From Diphasiastrum complanatum (lineage: Eukaryota > Streptophyta > Lycopodiopsida > Lycopodiales > Lycopodiaceae), in the NCBI GenBank assembly GCA_029204225.1, contig CM055097.1, positions 64,420,152 to 64,484,151 on the forward strand: 64,000 bases of DNA. The letters are read 5' to 3'. How positions within the stretch are numbered: position 1 is the first letter of the stretch; each line of letters opens with the position of its first letter. Position numbers and translations under genes: made by a program. Positions 36,300 through 48,156 of this stretch are shown piece after piece. The notes beneath the pieces were generated by a model. It had not been told where the DNA came from. It saw only the letters and a program-made list of their open reading frames with translations, and made no database searches.

Positions 36300-36725
36300 T
36301 TAAAAAAAGAAAATTCTTATTTTCGTTGCCATGTGGACCAATTGAGACCTTAGCTTCGAGGTTCTACGTAATGTAGAATTTTCCAAATATAAATAAAATA
36401 AAAACTTTTTAAATATATTGTTGTTTCGTCGGGCAACATGTAAAAATGCTATTGGTTGATGAAGCCTACCCTTCCAGCTCATCACTGCCCGAAGAGGCCC
36501 AAAAATATTGAAAATGAATATGACAGATGGTTGAGATGAGAAAATCGATTACCATTAATGTATATGCATTGTCAAATCATGGTTAACAGGGTTAACCAAA
36601 GTTAATTTGTGGTGGCAAATAGATCAATGTTTCAAATTTTTGCTAACACTTTTTCTCAGATTCATGGCTTTTTGTCTATGCAAATTTTCAGATTCATAGT
36701 TCATTGTTTCAGATTTTTGCATGCA
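36300..36725. other. Upstream region of spliced frame A
   Basis: The stretch contains GCCATGTGGACCAATT (near 36330), an AT-rich AAATATAAATAAAATAAAA (near 36378) and TATGCAAATTTTCAG (near 36676). These resemble, loosely, the CACGTGGACCAAT / TATA / TTTGCAAATTTTCAG series in front of H3 copies 1 and 3. This would make it a third diverged version of the same core promoter. TCGGGCA near 36430 and TGCCCGA near 36487 are inverted with respect to each other. Confidence 0.4.
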
Positions 36726-38107
36726 AATTATGAATGGCGCCATCAAGGAAACCGTGCTCCTCAATCGACTCTGTGCTTTTATTCAACGAGACAGATGATA
36801 ATGGATTATGGGTGCCAAGAAAATATTCAGAAAACTCTTGGATTTTGATGCATCCATCATCAAGAGGAGCATTTCGAAAAAGGAAAAGGTCAAAACTATC
36901 ATTTTGATATTATTGGAAGGCCAGAATTTTGGATTTCAGAACATCATCAGGAGGAAAATCTTTTTTAGAAATTCTAGTCCAACATGTATATATGCATTCA
37001 TAGATAAATGTGCATGGATTCAACCGTCAAGATCACAAAAAAAACAACTGTGAGTATTGATATTTTTGATAATTTGATTTTTGTCATTCATAAATATCTA
37101 ATAGTAAACTTGCCAATCTGATCATTTTTCTCTTGCAGATTTATATCCATCCAACATAAATGAATGAGAGCCAAGTGGATCTTTGGCAGGCGTGTTAGAT
37201 GTTATTCACACTGATATTGGACTGTTGCAATATCGAGGTAGAATTGCAAAAGATATAGCTGATAGTGAGATCTTTTTTCATGAATCAATGTATATTTCTG
37301 ATACAAAAGGAAATTTTGGACAAATAGTACCAATTCCATTACCTAGTTTTGAAAGTGATGAATGGATTGCACGAGATGCTACAGTTTCAGAATCATTTTT
37401 GTTGAAGATATATAATGATGTAAAAAATTCATTAAAAATAAGCACGGAATAAAAAACAGTCAGATTGAGTTGGTTTATTTCCTTGAATATATATGTGGAT
37501 TTCTTTTCAAGCGTCAAAGTACACAAAACCCCAACAATGTATGCAAAAATTTATCAGATAGTTTATTATCTGAACTTATGGATGAAGGCTAGGACAAAAG
37601 ATCAGATGGAAAAATAAAATACAGAATTAAAATATCTTCCATGTGCTTTCGTTATTGAATTGAAGAACAAATATTGAGCTTATGTTTCCATTATCATAGA
37701 TGGAAAAAAAATAAAGGTAATGGACATTCAAAACAAAAAAATATTGAGATTATATACAATGATGCCGTTTTGACATGTGTTGAGGTGGAAGAAGATTGAA
37801 GTCTAAACTACATCCGGCGGGAACTATTGCTCCTACAAGATGATGTACTTTCAGACTTCAGATTCATTTTCAATGGTAAACTCGTAAGTAACTGTAAACA
37901 CTCGATCTTTTATGAATAGTTTTAATCAAAACTTTCTAATACAATCTTTGTACTAATTGTAACTAACTTTGTATTAGTTTTATGCAGGTACATAAAAGAC
38001 ATGAGCTCGAGATCAAATGCAGAGCGAAACAATCCAACTTATGGAAGAACATTGAGATTCGCTATAAGCAAATGCATGCCAATCATCATGTCTTTTTATC
38101 AATATAG
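36726..38107 (+). pseudogene. Spliced unknown gene 'A', convergent with H3 copy 2
   Basis: Three coding blocks are separated by good GT-AG introns at 37050-37138 and 37884-37987. Block 1 (ends 37049) includes FDASIIKRSISKKEKVK and KCAWIQPSRS. Block 2 includes GVLDVIHTDIGLLQYRGRI, FFHESMYISDTKGNFGQIV and SDEWIARDATVSESFLLKI, then shifts frame several times after about 37450. Across the second intron the frame is continuous (FRFIFNGKL then VHKRHELEIK) to a stop at 38105-38107. The stretch from VLTCVEVEED to that junction vaguely resembles a ubiquitin-like beta-grasp pattern, which is weak. The stop lies 147 bp from the stop of H3 copy 2 on the other strand. I do not recognise the protein. Confidence 0.5.
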
Positions 38108-38254
38108 AAAATTGCATTTTAGTATTACACTATGGACACAACCTGATTGTAAGAATCTATATTGATATCAATAAAAAAAAACCCACAAACGGGTTGTTTA
38201 CATGTAAAATGATTGTATCTTTTTTTTTATGTCTCTCTATTTACAAATAGATTT

Positions 38255-39383
38255 CTATTCAATCAATTTTTCTATATTTTCTTTATGAGTATTAGGAACT
38301 AATAAGGCAACAGCACCTCCTATAATCTTGCCCTCCTCTGTTTCGAGAAGGGCTTCAATGCCTTTTAAGCCAAGAGGCATATCTGCTATAAAATTGCCTT
38401 CCTCTGTATTAGGAAGGACTTTTATTTCTTTTTGATCATATAAAATAAGATCTACATTCTGAACAACCTAAAAGGCTGTTAAGGCAGGAGCAGCTTTCTT
38501 TTGAGGGCCCTCGATTGCAGGTGCAACACTTACATCGTAATGGGCATAGGTTTTGACCAACTCTTGCCAAAATCTATATACACCATCATGAGTATACGGC
38601 TCAAGAGTGAACTGTCATCACAAAACACAAGAATCAGCAAATTACAAACAATAATGGTAAAAAAATATGAATTAGAATGAAAGGAACTACAAATGAACAG
38701 AATATCACCTTTTCAATATCTACATCCACTTGTAAATTATACCACTCAAAAAATTAGTAATATTATGATAGAAATTTTATTTATGCTATGACGATACATT
38801 TGAATTAAAAAAGGAATACATGCATATCAGAGATAAATTGAATATAGCTTGAGAGATCTAATGGTTATCTCTCCAATTGAAGTTGCCATTGTCAGTATTT
38901 TTGAACGACATCATGAAGTAGAGAATCAAATTCTCTATGTGTATTTGCAGCTGAGTTTAATTTTACACATAGAAAATTTGATACTCCCTCCTTATTTATC
39001 TTTACAAAATGAATGTTCAGGTTCCAATGCCGACAAATATCGATAAATTCATATTTATGAAAAAATTCCTTACTTATTAAAACAATGAATCATGCAAAAT
39101 TCCAGATTAAAGCAACAAAATAGAATTTCGCCATAGGACTGTATTCGATAAAATAGACAGCCTTCTCAAAATTGTCTTCTTTCGCCTTTACCGCTCCCAT
39201 GAAAAATGGACTAACAACAAAAACTGTACCATGGGAATTGAAACTAATACTATTTTGCAAAAAAGAAACTCCGGCTTCTACTATTACATATGAAATTTCT
39301 GAGGTTTTATCTTTCAGCTCGGCACAAAATTTGGGATCTAATCTAAAGCTTCTACGTGTATCTGGAAGAAAAAAATCAAAAAA
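38255..39383 (-). pseudogene. Histone-H3-fold fusion gene, copy 2: C-terminal exons only
   Basis: The right end (39383-39074) matches exon 1 of copy 3 after the H3 fold: FFLPDTRRSFRL, KFCAELKDKTSEIS, FVVSPFFMGAVK and FEKAVYFIEYSPM. A 40-bp GT-starting gap (39034-39073) leads to exon 2 (39033-38848; KINKEGVSNFLCVKLNSAAN). A longer intron with a mutated donor (38612-38847) ends ATGACAG. Exon 3 (38611-38255) reads FTLEPYTHDGVYRFWQELVK, has one internal stop near 38475, and then LPNTEEGNFIADMPLGLKGI, ending NIEKLIE. The H3 domain itself is missing, cut at 39383 by unrelated repeat DNA. Exons 2 and 3 of this copy show how copy 3 should continue past the window end. Confidence 0.75.
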
Positions 39384-40240
39384 GTAAAGAGGAAGATCCA
39401 AGAAGCTGGGGAGGAAAGGACAAAAAATTTAAGCAACAGATGAGTCAGATCAATCTTGATCAAAAGAAACTCTCTGGAGCAATGATAGTTGGATCCCCTC
39501 CAATGAAGCCCAAAGAGCCAAAGTCCAAACCTCAAAGTTGAAGATGACAAACATTGACTTTTTTTCAAACTCCATTGACCAACCTCAACACATAGTATTG
39601 CCTTTGCAAGGCAAGGCCAAAAACAACAACTACAAAATTCACCCAGAAAGAAAGAGAAAAAAAAAACACACAAGCATTTCAAAAGCAAACATGAATACAA
39701 TAGGACCATGGAGTAGTCAAAGCCAAAAAAATTACAAAAGAGAAAAAATAAATCTATACTTACTTACGAAGGGTCTAGAGGCGCCCATGTCACATCGTAC
39801 AAGTTCACACCTCATAAGTTGTCTTGACCAAAGATTTTTGCATCTCCCATTGACCATCTTTTGAGCCACTCTAGACAGACAGGTTCTTGTTAAGGGGTGC
39901 ACCCTGCACCTTGTGTCAATGAGTGCAATTATGATCATTGATCTACTTGCACAAATCTTTATCACTTGCACAAGACACAGTTTAACAAGCTTAATGAGGT
40001 CCTTTATTGACATGCTTAACTACCTAATTATATTGAATGGTTAGGAGAAGCAAAGAGGAAAGATGGACATTAATAAGCAAAGCAGAAGAGAGGATAGAGA
40101 AGTGAAGAGAAAGGAGGACAAAGACATCGATAAATCATTCCCATTGATCGATCCATCATTGTTAATCTATTTTATTAATTTTGTTCTTCCTCTCTCATGT
40201 CCCTTTTTCTTATGCTTCTTGTGTCGTGGTGGATTATTCT
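39384..40240. other. Repeat-derived sequence; block repeated at 44.03-44.15 kb
   Basis: The short plus frame 39356-39541 (RSWGGKDKKFKQQMSQINLD) may be a gag scrap. The segment 39515-39625 (CCAAAGTCCAAACCTC..., CATTGACCAACCTCAACACATA, TTTGCAAGGCAAGGCC) recurs in the same orientation at 44027-44150, just beyond the copia element on the other side. The copia element may therefore lie within, or be bounded by, an older repeat. I see no gene. Confidence 0.45.
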
Positions 40241-40244
40241 CTTT

Positions 40245-40910
40245 CCTACTAATCGACTAATTGGTTTTTAATCTTCATCCAACTGTTTATCCAATTTTGC
40301 AGATTTTCTCGTGTCTTTATACAGTCTACAAAATTACAAGTGTTTTTACACAGTTTGTAGAAATACACGGAGTTTGACAACAATGTCGTATTTTCTCTCT
40401 CTAGAAACCCGACAATGTCGTCTGTCAGGAATCTCATGTAAAAATGCAATGTCACCTTTTTTGCATTTTTCACTTGTCAGAAATTGCATGTAAAAATGCA
40501 GTGTTGCCTTTTTCGCATTATTCGCCTGTCAAGAATCGCATGTAAAAATGCAGTGTCGCCTTTTTCACATTTTTTGCTTGTCAGGAATGACATGCAAAAA
40601 TGCAGTGTCACTTTTTCACATTTTTCGCTTGTCAAAAATCACAAGTAAAAATGCAGTGTCACATTTTTTGCCTGTGGCAGTTTACGTTCATTTTTGCAGA
40701 GTGACAGTTTACGTTCATTTATGAAGATAGACTGTTTATGGCCAATTGTCAACGCTTATCAACAATCAATTTCTGAGAAGGAACTGGATGAATGCCAGTG
40801 GAATTCTGTAGACTGTATAAGAACACGGAAAAATATGCAGAATTGGATAAACACTTGGATGAAGATTAAAAACTGATTAGTCGATTACTAGGAAGGAGAA
40901 AAATCCAACA
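40245..40910 (-). mobile_element. Copia LTR region with large inverted ends
   Basis: On the minus strand, sequence just after the pol stop reads AGGAGGAGTGTTGGATTTTTC, a polypurine tract followed by an LTR start at about 40908. The outer segments are inverted copies of each other: 40240-40335 (CGACTAATTGGTTTTTAATC, CATCCAACTGTTTATCC, ATACAGTCTAC) and 40800-40895 (GTAGACTGTATAAG, GGATAAACACTTGGATG, AAAAACTGATTAGTCG). Between them lie five 52-bp repeats. This is unusual for a plain LTR and suggests two LTRs joined head to head or a palindromic rearrangement. Confidence 0.65.
40420..40695. repeat. Five tandem 52-bp repeats inside the copia LTR
   Basis: The word CATGTAAAAATGCA(A/G)TGT recurs at 40435, 40487, 40539, 40591 and, diverged (CAAGTAAAAATGCAGTGT), 40642, so the period is 52, 52, 52 and 51. 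Each unit also holds CTTTTTCGCATTTTTCGC and TTGTCAGGAATC-like parts. Related repeats occur in reverse orientation at 43.84-43.99 kb in the other LTR. Confidence 0.9.
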
Positions 40911-40917
40911 CTCCTCC

Positions 40918-42888
40918 TTAATCTGAATCCATGAATGCCTTGACCTTTAAACTTAGTTCTGCACAAAACTTTCTGTGTGCATCCAAGCTTAATGCTTTAG
41001 TAAAAATATTCGTTGTCATATCTTGCATTTGATAGTACTGCAATCTGATCTCTTTGTCAAGAATGTTGCTTCTGACATAGTGATACTTCAGTTCAATGTG
41101 CATACTGCTAGAATGAAATCTAGGGTTGGTTGATAAGGCAATGGCACTTTCATTGTCACAAAATAATAATGTCAGAGCATATTGATTCAGACTGGTATTT
41201 AAAAGTAAGTTTCGCAACCAAATCACTTCCTTTGTAGCTTGTGAGGCTACTATATACTCTGATTCTATAGAAGATAGAGCTATCGAAGATTGCTTGCAAC
41301 TGTTCCAAGAAATTGGACCATTGTTGAGGAATAATGTGAATCCAAAAGTGGATTTACGAGTGTCTACATCTCTTGCCCAACTTGCATATGTAAAACCAAT
41401 GAGTAAATTGAGTTTGTCATTGCCGACTACTCCATAACAAATGCAAAAGTCCATAGTAGCTCGAAGATATCTCATGACTCTAATAAGAGCCTTCCAATAT
41501 GTTACACCAAGGTTGGCCACATACTGATTTAAAGAGCTGACTACAAAAGCTATGTTTGGCCTGGTAAAGGTCATTGAGTACATAAGAGATTCTATAATAG
41601 AATAGGAGGAAGCTTTGTCCAGATCGGTCATGTTGAATTCAGAAGATAATATTGTCTTGTCTTCTTTTATCAAATCGATACTGTTGCTAAAGAGCAATGT
41701 GTCATCCACGTACAAAGTGATAATGATAAAATATTGCTACACTACTTTGAAGTAAACATTGAAATTTGAAGAGCTAGGTGTGTACCCGTGATCAACAAGG
41801 AAAGTATTGATCCTTTGAAACCATGCTCGAGTAGATTGCTTCAAGCCATAAAGTGCCTTATGGAGTTTACACACATGATTGTGTTTACTCTTGATAATAT
41901 AACCTTTGGGTTGCACCATGTAAATGTGTTCTTCAATAACTCCATTAAGATATGCTGTCTGTACATCCATTTAATATACTTCCAAATCTACTATAGCAGC
42001 AAACGATAATAAAAGTCGAATAGAAGAATGCTTGACTACTGGACTTAAAGTCTCAATGTAATCGGCATTGTGTACTTGAGAAAATCCTCTGGCGATAAGT
42101 TGGGCTTTTCTTCTATCGATGTTTCCGTCTGCTTTGTACTTACCTTTGAAAATCCATTTGCAATCAACTACGTTTCTGCTAGCAGGTAATTTGACAATCG
42201 TCCATGTCTGGTTCTTGATAAGAGATGAATACTCTTTATTCATAGCTTCTCTTGTGTTCATAGTCCTCTTGGGCTTTACCTGGCCATGAGATTGGACCTA
42301 GCCCTGGACCTAGCTAATGGTGCCCTAGCCCTGGACTTGGTCCTCTCAAAAGTCCCAGAGGCCTACATTTGCTAGCATGCCAAGGGCTATGAAATTTTGC
42401 AAGCCTCGCAAAACTCACAGATGATTTACTGGCAAAATGTCAAAACCCTGTTTTCATCACCTTTATTTCATTACTAAGTACTTGTGCATGGGGGTCTTCC
42501 ATGCTATTGGACAACATCTTGACTTAGCACTTTTGAAGAACAATGAAAGGGAGAATTGATAGATTTTCATTTCTCATTCTCATTTAGAAATGTTACACCC
42601 CTTGTACTTGGGTCAAGGATCATATAGTGAGCTCAGGATGTCCAAACTTTTAGCTTCAGCTATGTGGCCAATTTGAGTATCTGATATATTGAGGATAATA
42701 AGTGCAAAAGCTTTACCATCCTTTGATTTCGAGTCTTCTGTGTCGTCTTCAGGTTTCACTTCGATACCTATAACAACATCCCACAAATCGTTGGCGATTA
42801 GCAAGGTCTTCATCTTAAATTTCCACAAATGATAATTGGATCCAAACAGTGTGTCTGCGATAAGACCACCTTTACATTGAAAATCCAT
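40918..42888 (-). mobile_element. Copia element: gag start, RT and RNase H, internally deleted
   Basis: From right to left: gag N-terminus 42888-42613 (LFGSNYHLWKFKMKTLLIAN); a non-coding gap with no protease or integrase; RT 42261-41737 (NVVDCKWIFKGKYKADGNID, MDVQTAYLNGVIEEHIYM, ALYGLKQSTRAWFQRI); and TLYVDDTLLFSN with a stop just before it. RNase H ends the frame 41715-40918: SLMYSMTFTRPNIAFVVS, WARDVDTRKSTFGFTLFLNN, ALSSIESEYIVAS, LLFCDNESAIALS and MTTNIFTKALSLD. The region after YVDD is shortened (LDKASSYSIIES), removing the LGxxxxFLGI part. The element cannot be autonomous. Confidence 0.9.
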
Positions 42889-43067
42889 CGGGAATTTTAG
42901 TCTGACAACGTTAAGAGAGATACCGTGCTGCGGTACAATTGGAAATCAATTCTCTGATACCGAAACAAATCGATTTGAACTGAAGAATAATTTGATATCG
43001 CAAAAGATATCAAGTATAAGGGCTTGCACTCTGATATAGTATTAGGCCTTGAAGAAGAATCAACACT

Positions 43068-43084
43068 CTGATACCATGTCGGAA
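43068..43084 (-). promoter_or_regulatory. Copia primer-binding site for the minus-strand element
   Basis: On the minus strand the sequence reads CATGGTATCAGAGTGTTG, matching the initiator tRNA-Met type TGGTATCAGAG. It lies just upstream of the gag remnant and marks the inner edge of the 5' LTR (about 43085-44010). Confidence 0.8.
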
Positions 43085-44012
43085 ATAGGTGAGCAATGGA
43101 ATAGTGGAAACTTCCTACTTCCAATGCATGACTACGCCTATCAAAAATTGAACAAATCAATAGTGATGGGAAGCACGTCAAATCTTTAGCAACTAACTTT
43201 TGCTAGATACTAAGTGATTATGTAGCCAAACATAATGTATCGAATTCTCAAACAATTTCTACCAGTTACAAAAGCAATACAAAGTTTTATGCATTCTGAC
43301 ACAAACTGAATGCAATAAAGAAATAGTATTGATTCAGAAAAACAAAATCAAATGCAAATGAGCGCAAAACAATAGCGGATAGAAACCGCGCACTCTTAAG
43401 CTATCTCTGAGTAGCTGAGAATAAGTCCGAAATAAGCGACTCTGCTGATAAGCAGTAGCACAATAGCAGCTCTAAAATAAATCTCTAAAAGGCTAAGCTA
43501 GAATGCTCAAGAGAGTTCAAGCTTAAAAGCTTGATAGAGAGCTAACTACAATACTTTCTGGTTGTGAACGATCTACTTGATAAGAGTGCATGAAGCATTG
43601 TGTAATAACACTCAACTCCTTCACAATTCACAATATTATTGATAATGAGATGTATGAACAACTGATTTATACTAAGTAATTAGGTCCTCGAATGCGACTG
43701 CCAATTGGCTGGAGTTTGCTGGCATTCATCCAGTTCTTCTCAGGAGTTGCTTGTTGATAAGCGTTGACAATTGGCCGTAAACAGTCTGTCTGCATAAATG
43801 AACGTAATCGTCACTCTGCAGAAATGAATGTAAACTACCACAGGCGAAAAATGCAACACTGCATTTTTACTCATAATTCATGACAAGCGAAAAATGCGAA
43901 AAAGATGACACTGCATTTTTACACGTAATTCCTAATAGGCGAAAAATGCGAAAAAGTGACACTGCATTTTTACACGAGATTCTTGACATGCAAAAAATGA
44001 GAAAACGGTGAT
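43085..44012 (-). mobile_element. Copia 5' LTR of the minus-strand element
   Basis: The LTR is bounded on its inner side by the primer-binding site. It contains GCGTTGACAATTGGCC, GAACGTAA and CACTGCATTTTTAC repeats, also found near 40.43-40.78 kb. They lie in opposite orientation to those repeats, although LTRs of one insertion should be direct repeats. The outer boundary near 44.0 kb is approximate. Confidence 0.6.
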
Positions 44013-44150
44013 ACTAAATTATGCCCTCCACCAGTCCAAACTTCAAAAGTGAAGACACCCAACCACCATATATCCTTTGACATTCACTTTTTTCAAACTT
44101 CATTGACCAACCTCAATACATATCATTACCTTTGCAAGGCAAGGCCAATC

Positions 44151-45300
44151 AATAAAATAGGGCAAAGATGAAATGTAAAGATATTCTCACTTGGACGAAG
44201 GACAAAATGCAAGAGACTCGACCTCAAAAAATTGATGTCACTATTTCTTGTTAAGTCCCCTATTTTAGATGGCAGGTGCTTGTTGCCTCAAACAACAATG
44301 TCACTATTCCTTGCTAAGTTCCCTTTTTTTATGGAGTCAGATGTGAGACAATAATTTCACTGCTCCCATGCTCTTTGAGTATGAAACCTTCAGAGGTCAT
44401 TGTTGAGCATTTGTTGCAAAACCCTATGAGTGAGGGGGTTTAAAGGTATGATAGAGTTTAAAGTGTAAGACCATCATATGTTCTCAATTAAACAACTTTA
44501 CATAATGGACCATCACAAATTTTTCTAGTGGCACATTCAAAATCATGCATGAAATTCAGATGAAGCTAAATGTGCTACTACCTCTTGCAATTGTAGCAAT
44601 CACCTCTTGCTACTCGTACTACCTCCCCAGCCACTACATACTACTTCCCCAGCTCTTTTTTGTTGTCTGTGTGTGCAAGCACAGTAGAGATTGGGAGACA
44701 CACACACATAGACAAAGAGAGAGACAAGAAAGAAGGCAACTAGTGGAATTGAAAGACTAGATTTAAACTTAGAAAGGAGGATTGTGGCTGCCACCCGCCA
44801 AAATGAGCTGCTGCTATAAAATAAACTACATAAGGCAGGCACAACCATTGCTAATGTAATGCCCTTATTTGCTAATTCTATAAGCTTGGGGTTATAATTA
44901 ACATCCTTTGCCAGAGACATTATGTAAGAGAGCTTTACAGGTGTATTGCCCTCGACAACTGGGAAGGCACTGTCAGAATTCTTGGCCCTCAAACTTTTCT
45001 GAATTTCAATGCCCTTGCCCTCAGCCTGACATTTATGTTGTGTGCGTCAAAGTTTATGTGGTCATGACTTGCATGCATGTATGTGCTGAGAAAACAATTA
45101 TTTCTTGGGTGGACTTCACGTCTTGGTTTTTAATATTGCGGAGGTTTAGGATTTCAAATTTGTAAACAATCTACCATTAATAAGCAACAGTTCATGTCGG
45201 TATTTGCTCAAGAGTGCTTGATACCCAATGTTTACAATATGGGTGTTGAAATTTGTAGGTTCACACAACTGCTTGTTGGACATGGCATCTAGATTTGTTC
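44151..45300. other. No gene seen
   Basis: Only short frames without motifs. The minus frame at 44992-44600 is open for 130 codons but has a membrane-like composition typical of AT-rich non-coding DNA, and no start context or homolog is recognised. Confidence 0.4.
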
Positions 45301-45500
45301 CATATAAGTCTTTTTGATGATTATAGTGAGCAACAAGATTGGAGCCAACATACTTTGGATGACTCAGAATACGTTCCGTCCACACAATTGCAAAAATTGG
45401 CATTACGACAACTTGTGGCCAAAAGAACTTTTCTAGGGCTACATATAGATTTTGATTCGCACAACAGGGCAATGAGCCACAAGCAGAAACACAATCAAAC

Positions 45501-46106
45501 ATGAAAAGAGGAAGGGTGAATTCCTCTAAAGACGGTGCTCATGTATCCAATAGGTTGAAGGGAAAAAGGTGGATGGAGCATTGGGTTGTGAATCTCATTC
45601 ACGTTCGGGGACAAATGCAAGATTAGTTTTTGAAGCCACCAAAACAAGGCATTGATGTTTGGCACAAGTTGTTCATACGACTTTGCTCAACTTGCCCCGA
45701 CTTTGATAAAGATGTTGAGGCTTGTCGAAAAAAATGGAAGACGATTTACAAAGAATACAAGGAAGACAAATTGGCTAATAGTATTTCCGGAAATGAAAGA
45801 TCCACGATATGTAAGCACTTCGACGTTGTTGATCAGTATATGCACAACAGCGCACATGTCGTGTGCCATGCACATGTTAGTTCTATTGATGTGGAGGAAG
45901 AAGTCGAAATGGAAACCAATAATGAGAGTCTTCCATCAGGGAAACCAAGTGATGAGCCTGCGGGCATAGAGAGGCGGGTGGACAAGAGCAAAATAGCAAA
46001 TGAAAAAACGAGGGACAAACACTCCTTGGAGAATATCGAAGATGCAATAGTCAACTTGGCCAAACATGAAATTGAGAAGGAAAAAGTAGCAAGAGAATTT
46101 GAATAG
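45501..46106 (+). pseudogene. PIF/Harbinger ORF1: Myb/SANT-like DNA-binding protein, with an internal stop
   Basis: The ATG at 45501 opens KRGRVNSSKDGAH...LKGKRWMEHWVVNLIHVRGQ, a Myb/SANT (trihelix-like) start. A TAG follows near 45624 and the frame resumes with DVWHKLFIRLCSTCPDFDKD, CRKKWKTIYKEYKEDK and a Lys/Glu tail that includes ENIEDAIVNLAKHEIEKEK. This matches the accessory Myb-like protein of plant PIF/Harbinger elements, which helps the transposase bind element ends and enter the nucleus. The transposase remnant lies about 0.65 kb downstream on the same strand, as expected. Two further stops end the frame near 46106 and 46166. Confidence 0.8.
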
Positions 46107-46457
46107 GCTAGACTGGATGTTTTGAAGGAGCTCAAAGATGTTATTTGTAGTTTTATGAAGCATGCATAGAGAGTTTTTTGTTTGTTTAGTAGAAATTATG
46201 TTTATGTTCTCATTGTTGGAGTAGACGTGATGTAGTTAGAAAGTTGGTTGGAGTTTTATGCAACAGGTTTAGAAATATTCATGCTTTATTGTGCTTGGCT
46301 TGGTGTATGAACTATTTGGAAACTGTTTGTGTATCCACTATTGTTAGAGTGAAGACGAAGTGATTGGAAAGTTCACATGGCCATGGTGTTGTTGACGTTG
46401 TTAACATCTTTCTATATTCAAATGTTTGGTGTTTCATATCGTGCTTCATATAAATGA

Positions 46458-46578
<121 letters not shown>

Positions 46579-46749
46579 CGTGTCTACGCATTAGTGCTTG
46601 GAAACATTACTCATGTGCAAGTAGAGAGAGATAATTTATCGAAATGGTATTGGTTGTGTTTCCATTCTACTATACTACTAATGTTTCCATACAATGCTTA
46701 CCTATTCAATGTTTGAATTGATGTATGTTGTTCCATGTAGCTCCAAAAT

Positions 46750-48156
46750 AATGGATGTTGCCAGGAGAAGACAAAATCAATGTTTGTTGTTGTGTTGGGT
46801 TTTTCTGAATGTGGAAGAGGCTTGTTCCAAGGTAAAAAATTGTTAGCCATTTCAAAAGGATACGATTGTATACCAAAGTGTTGGAGATATTTTGCTCAAT
46901 GCCCAGTCGAAAATGCCCTAAAAGAGCTACCTGGATGCATGAACGGGTCCAAGGCTTTGTCGAACTTCATTTGCTAGGATCGTACACTGATAAGATGTTT
47001 AAACAAAGGATGAGAAGCCACATTTAGATTCATATGTTCACGAGTCGCATGTCACATGTCCAAGCAAGATAGATCCACCAGGAAGTGGATTCCTTTAGAG
47101 AATAGGGTTTGCATAGCATTGTCAAGGTTGGCCACTGGCAACACGTTGCAAATGATTTCTGATGTTTTTGGTGTTGGCATATCAACCTGCTATGAAATGG
47201 GATTGGATTTTTGCCATGCCTGTGAAGCGCTCCATGCATTCGCTATGTATAAAATGGCCATCTGAAAATCGCATGAGTCAGTATGCATCAGAGTTTGAAG
47301 CCATCATGGGTATTCCTTTTGTTGTGGGTGCAATAGATGGGAGCCATATCCCCATAATTGGCCCCACAGGAAATCCACAAGACTATTACAATAGAAAGGG
47401 TTTTATTCAATTCTTTTGCAAATTGTGGTAAATGCACGTTGTCTAGTATGGGATTTTGATGTTGGTTGGGCAGGTAGTATGCACGATTGGTCTTTATTCA
47501 AGCAATAAAAAATTGGCCAGAGGTGTTCAGTTGGGAAACTAGGGAACTATTGCTTGGTTGGGGACGCAGCTTACCCACCAAGGGATTGGATGTTAAGTCC
47601 ATTTAAAGGTCATAAGGACGGTCTATCTAGGATTGAGTACAATTGGAATTATGCACAATCAAGCACTAGAATGGTAGTTGAGTGAGCATTTGGTATGTTG
47701 AAGTCCAGGTGGAGAATTTTGCTCAAGCGAAATGACATGAAGCTACAATATATCTCCGATATGGTTGCAACCTACCTCGTCCTACATAATCTATGTATTA
47801 TACACAAAGATAGTTTTGATGAGACATGGGTAGCTGAGGCTGAGGCTGAGTTGAGGTTGATGAACAAGTCTACAAACCATGGCAATGTCCAACAAAGGGA
47901 GGCCATAAACTTTAGCTCTGAAGCATTGCATGAAGTCCAGAGATTGCGAACTGCCAACAGAGAGGTTTTTTCAGGACACCATGATGAGGAGCACATGCAG
48001 GATAGTGACCACAATGGAGATAGTTCTTCCGAGAGTGAGAATTCAGACGAGGAAAGAATCATTCGAGTGAGCATAGATAGACCAACATCAGTTAGGATAC
48101 AACGACGAGACAAACTAGCAGCCGGCCAGGAGGTATATTCCCAATCAGCAATCTGA
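46750..48156 (+). pseudogene. PIF/Harbinger DDE transposase, decayed
   Basis: Pieces in order: an N-terminal stretch near 46800-46975 that may or may not belong; a helix-turn-helix (47056-47265; VCIALSRLATGNTLQMISDV); the first catalytic Asp in FVVGAIDGSHIPIIGP (47300-47360); the second in YCLVGDAAYPPRDWMLSPFK (about 47550-47610); and the Glu region VVE*AFGMLKSRWRILLKR, where a TGA stop (near 47683) follows the Glu. An open frame continues to 48156 with YISDMVATYLVLHNLCI and an acidic Ser-rich tail. The triad Asp-Asp-Glu is visible, but at least three frameshifts or stops separate the parts, so no active enzyme is made. Confidence 0.85.

Noticed and set aside
40420-40695. CRISPR-like array
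   Set aside because: The 52-bp units repeat along their whole length with no unique spacers and lie in a copia LTR of a plant genome.
44600-44992. 130-codon minus frame with hydrophobic stretches
   Set aside because: No family similarity, no start context, and it overlaps a low-complexity ACACAC/GAGA region.
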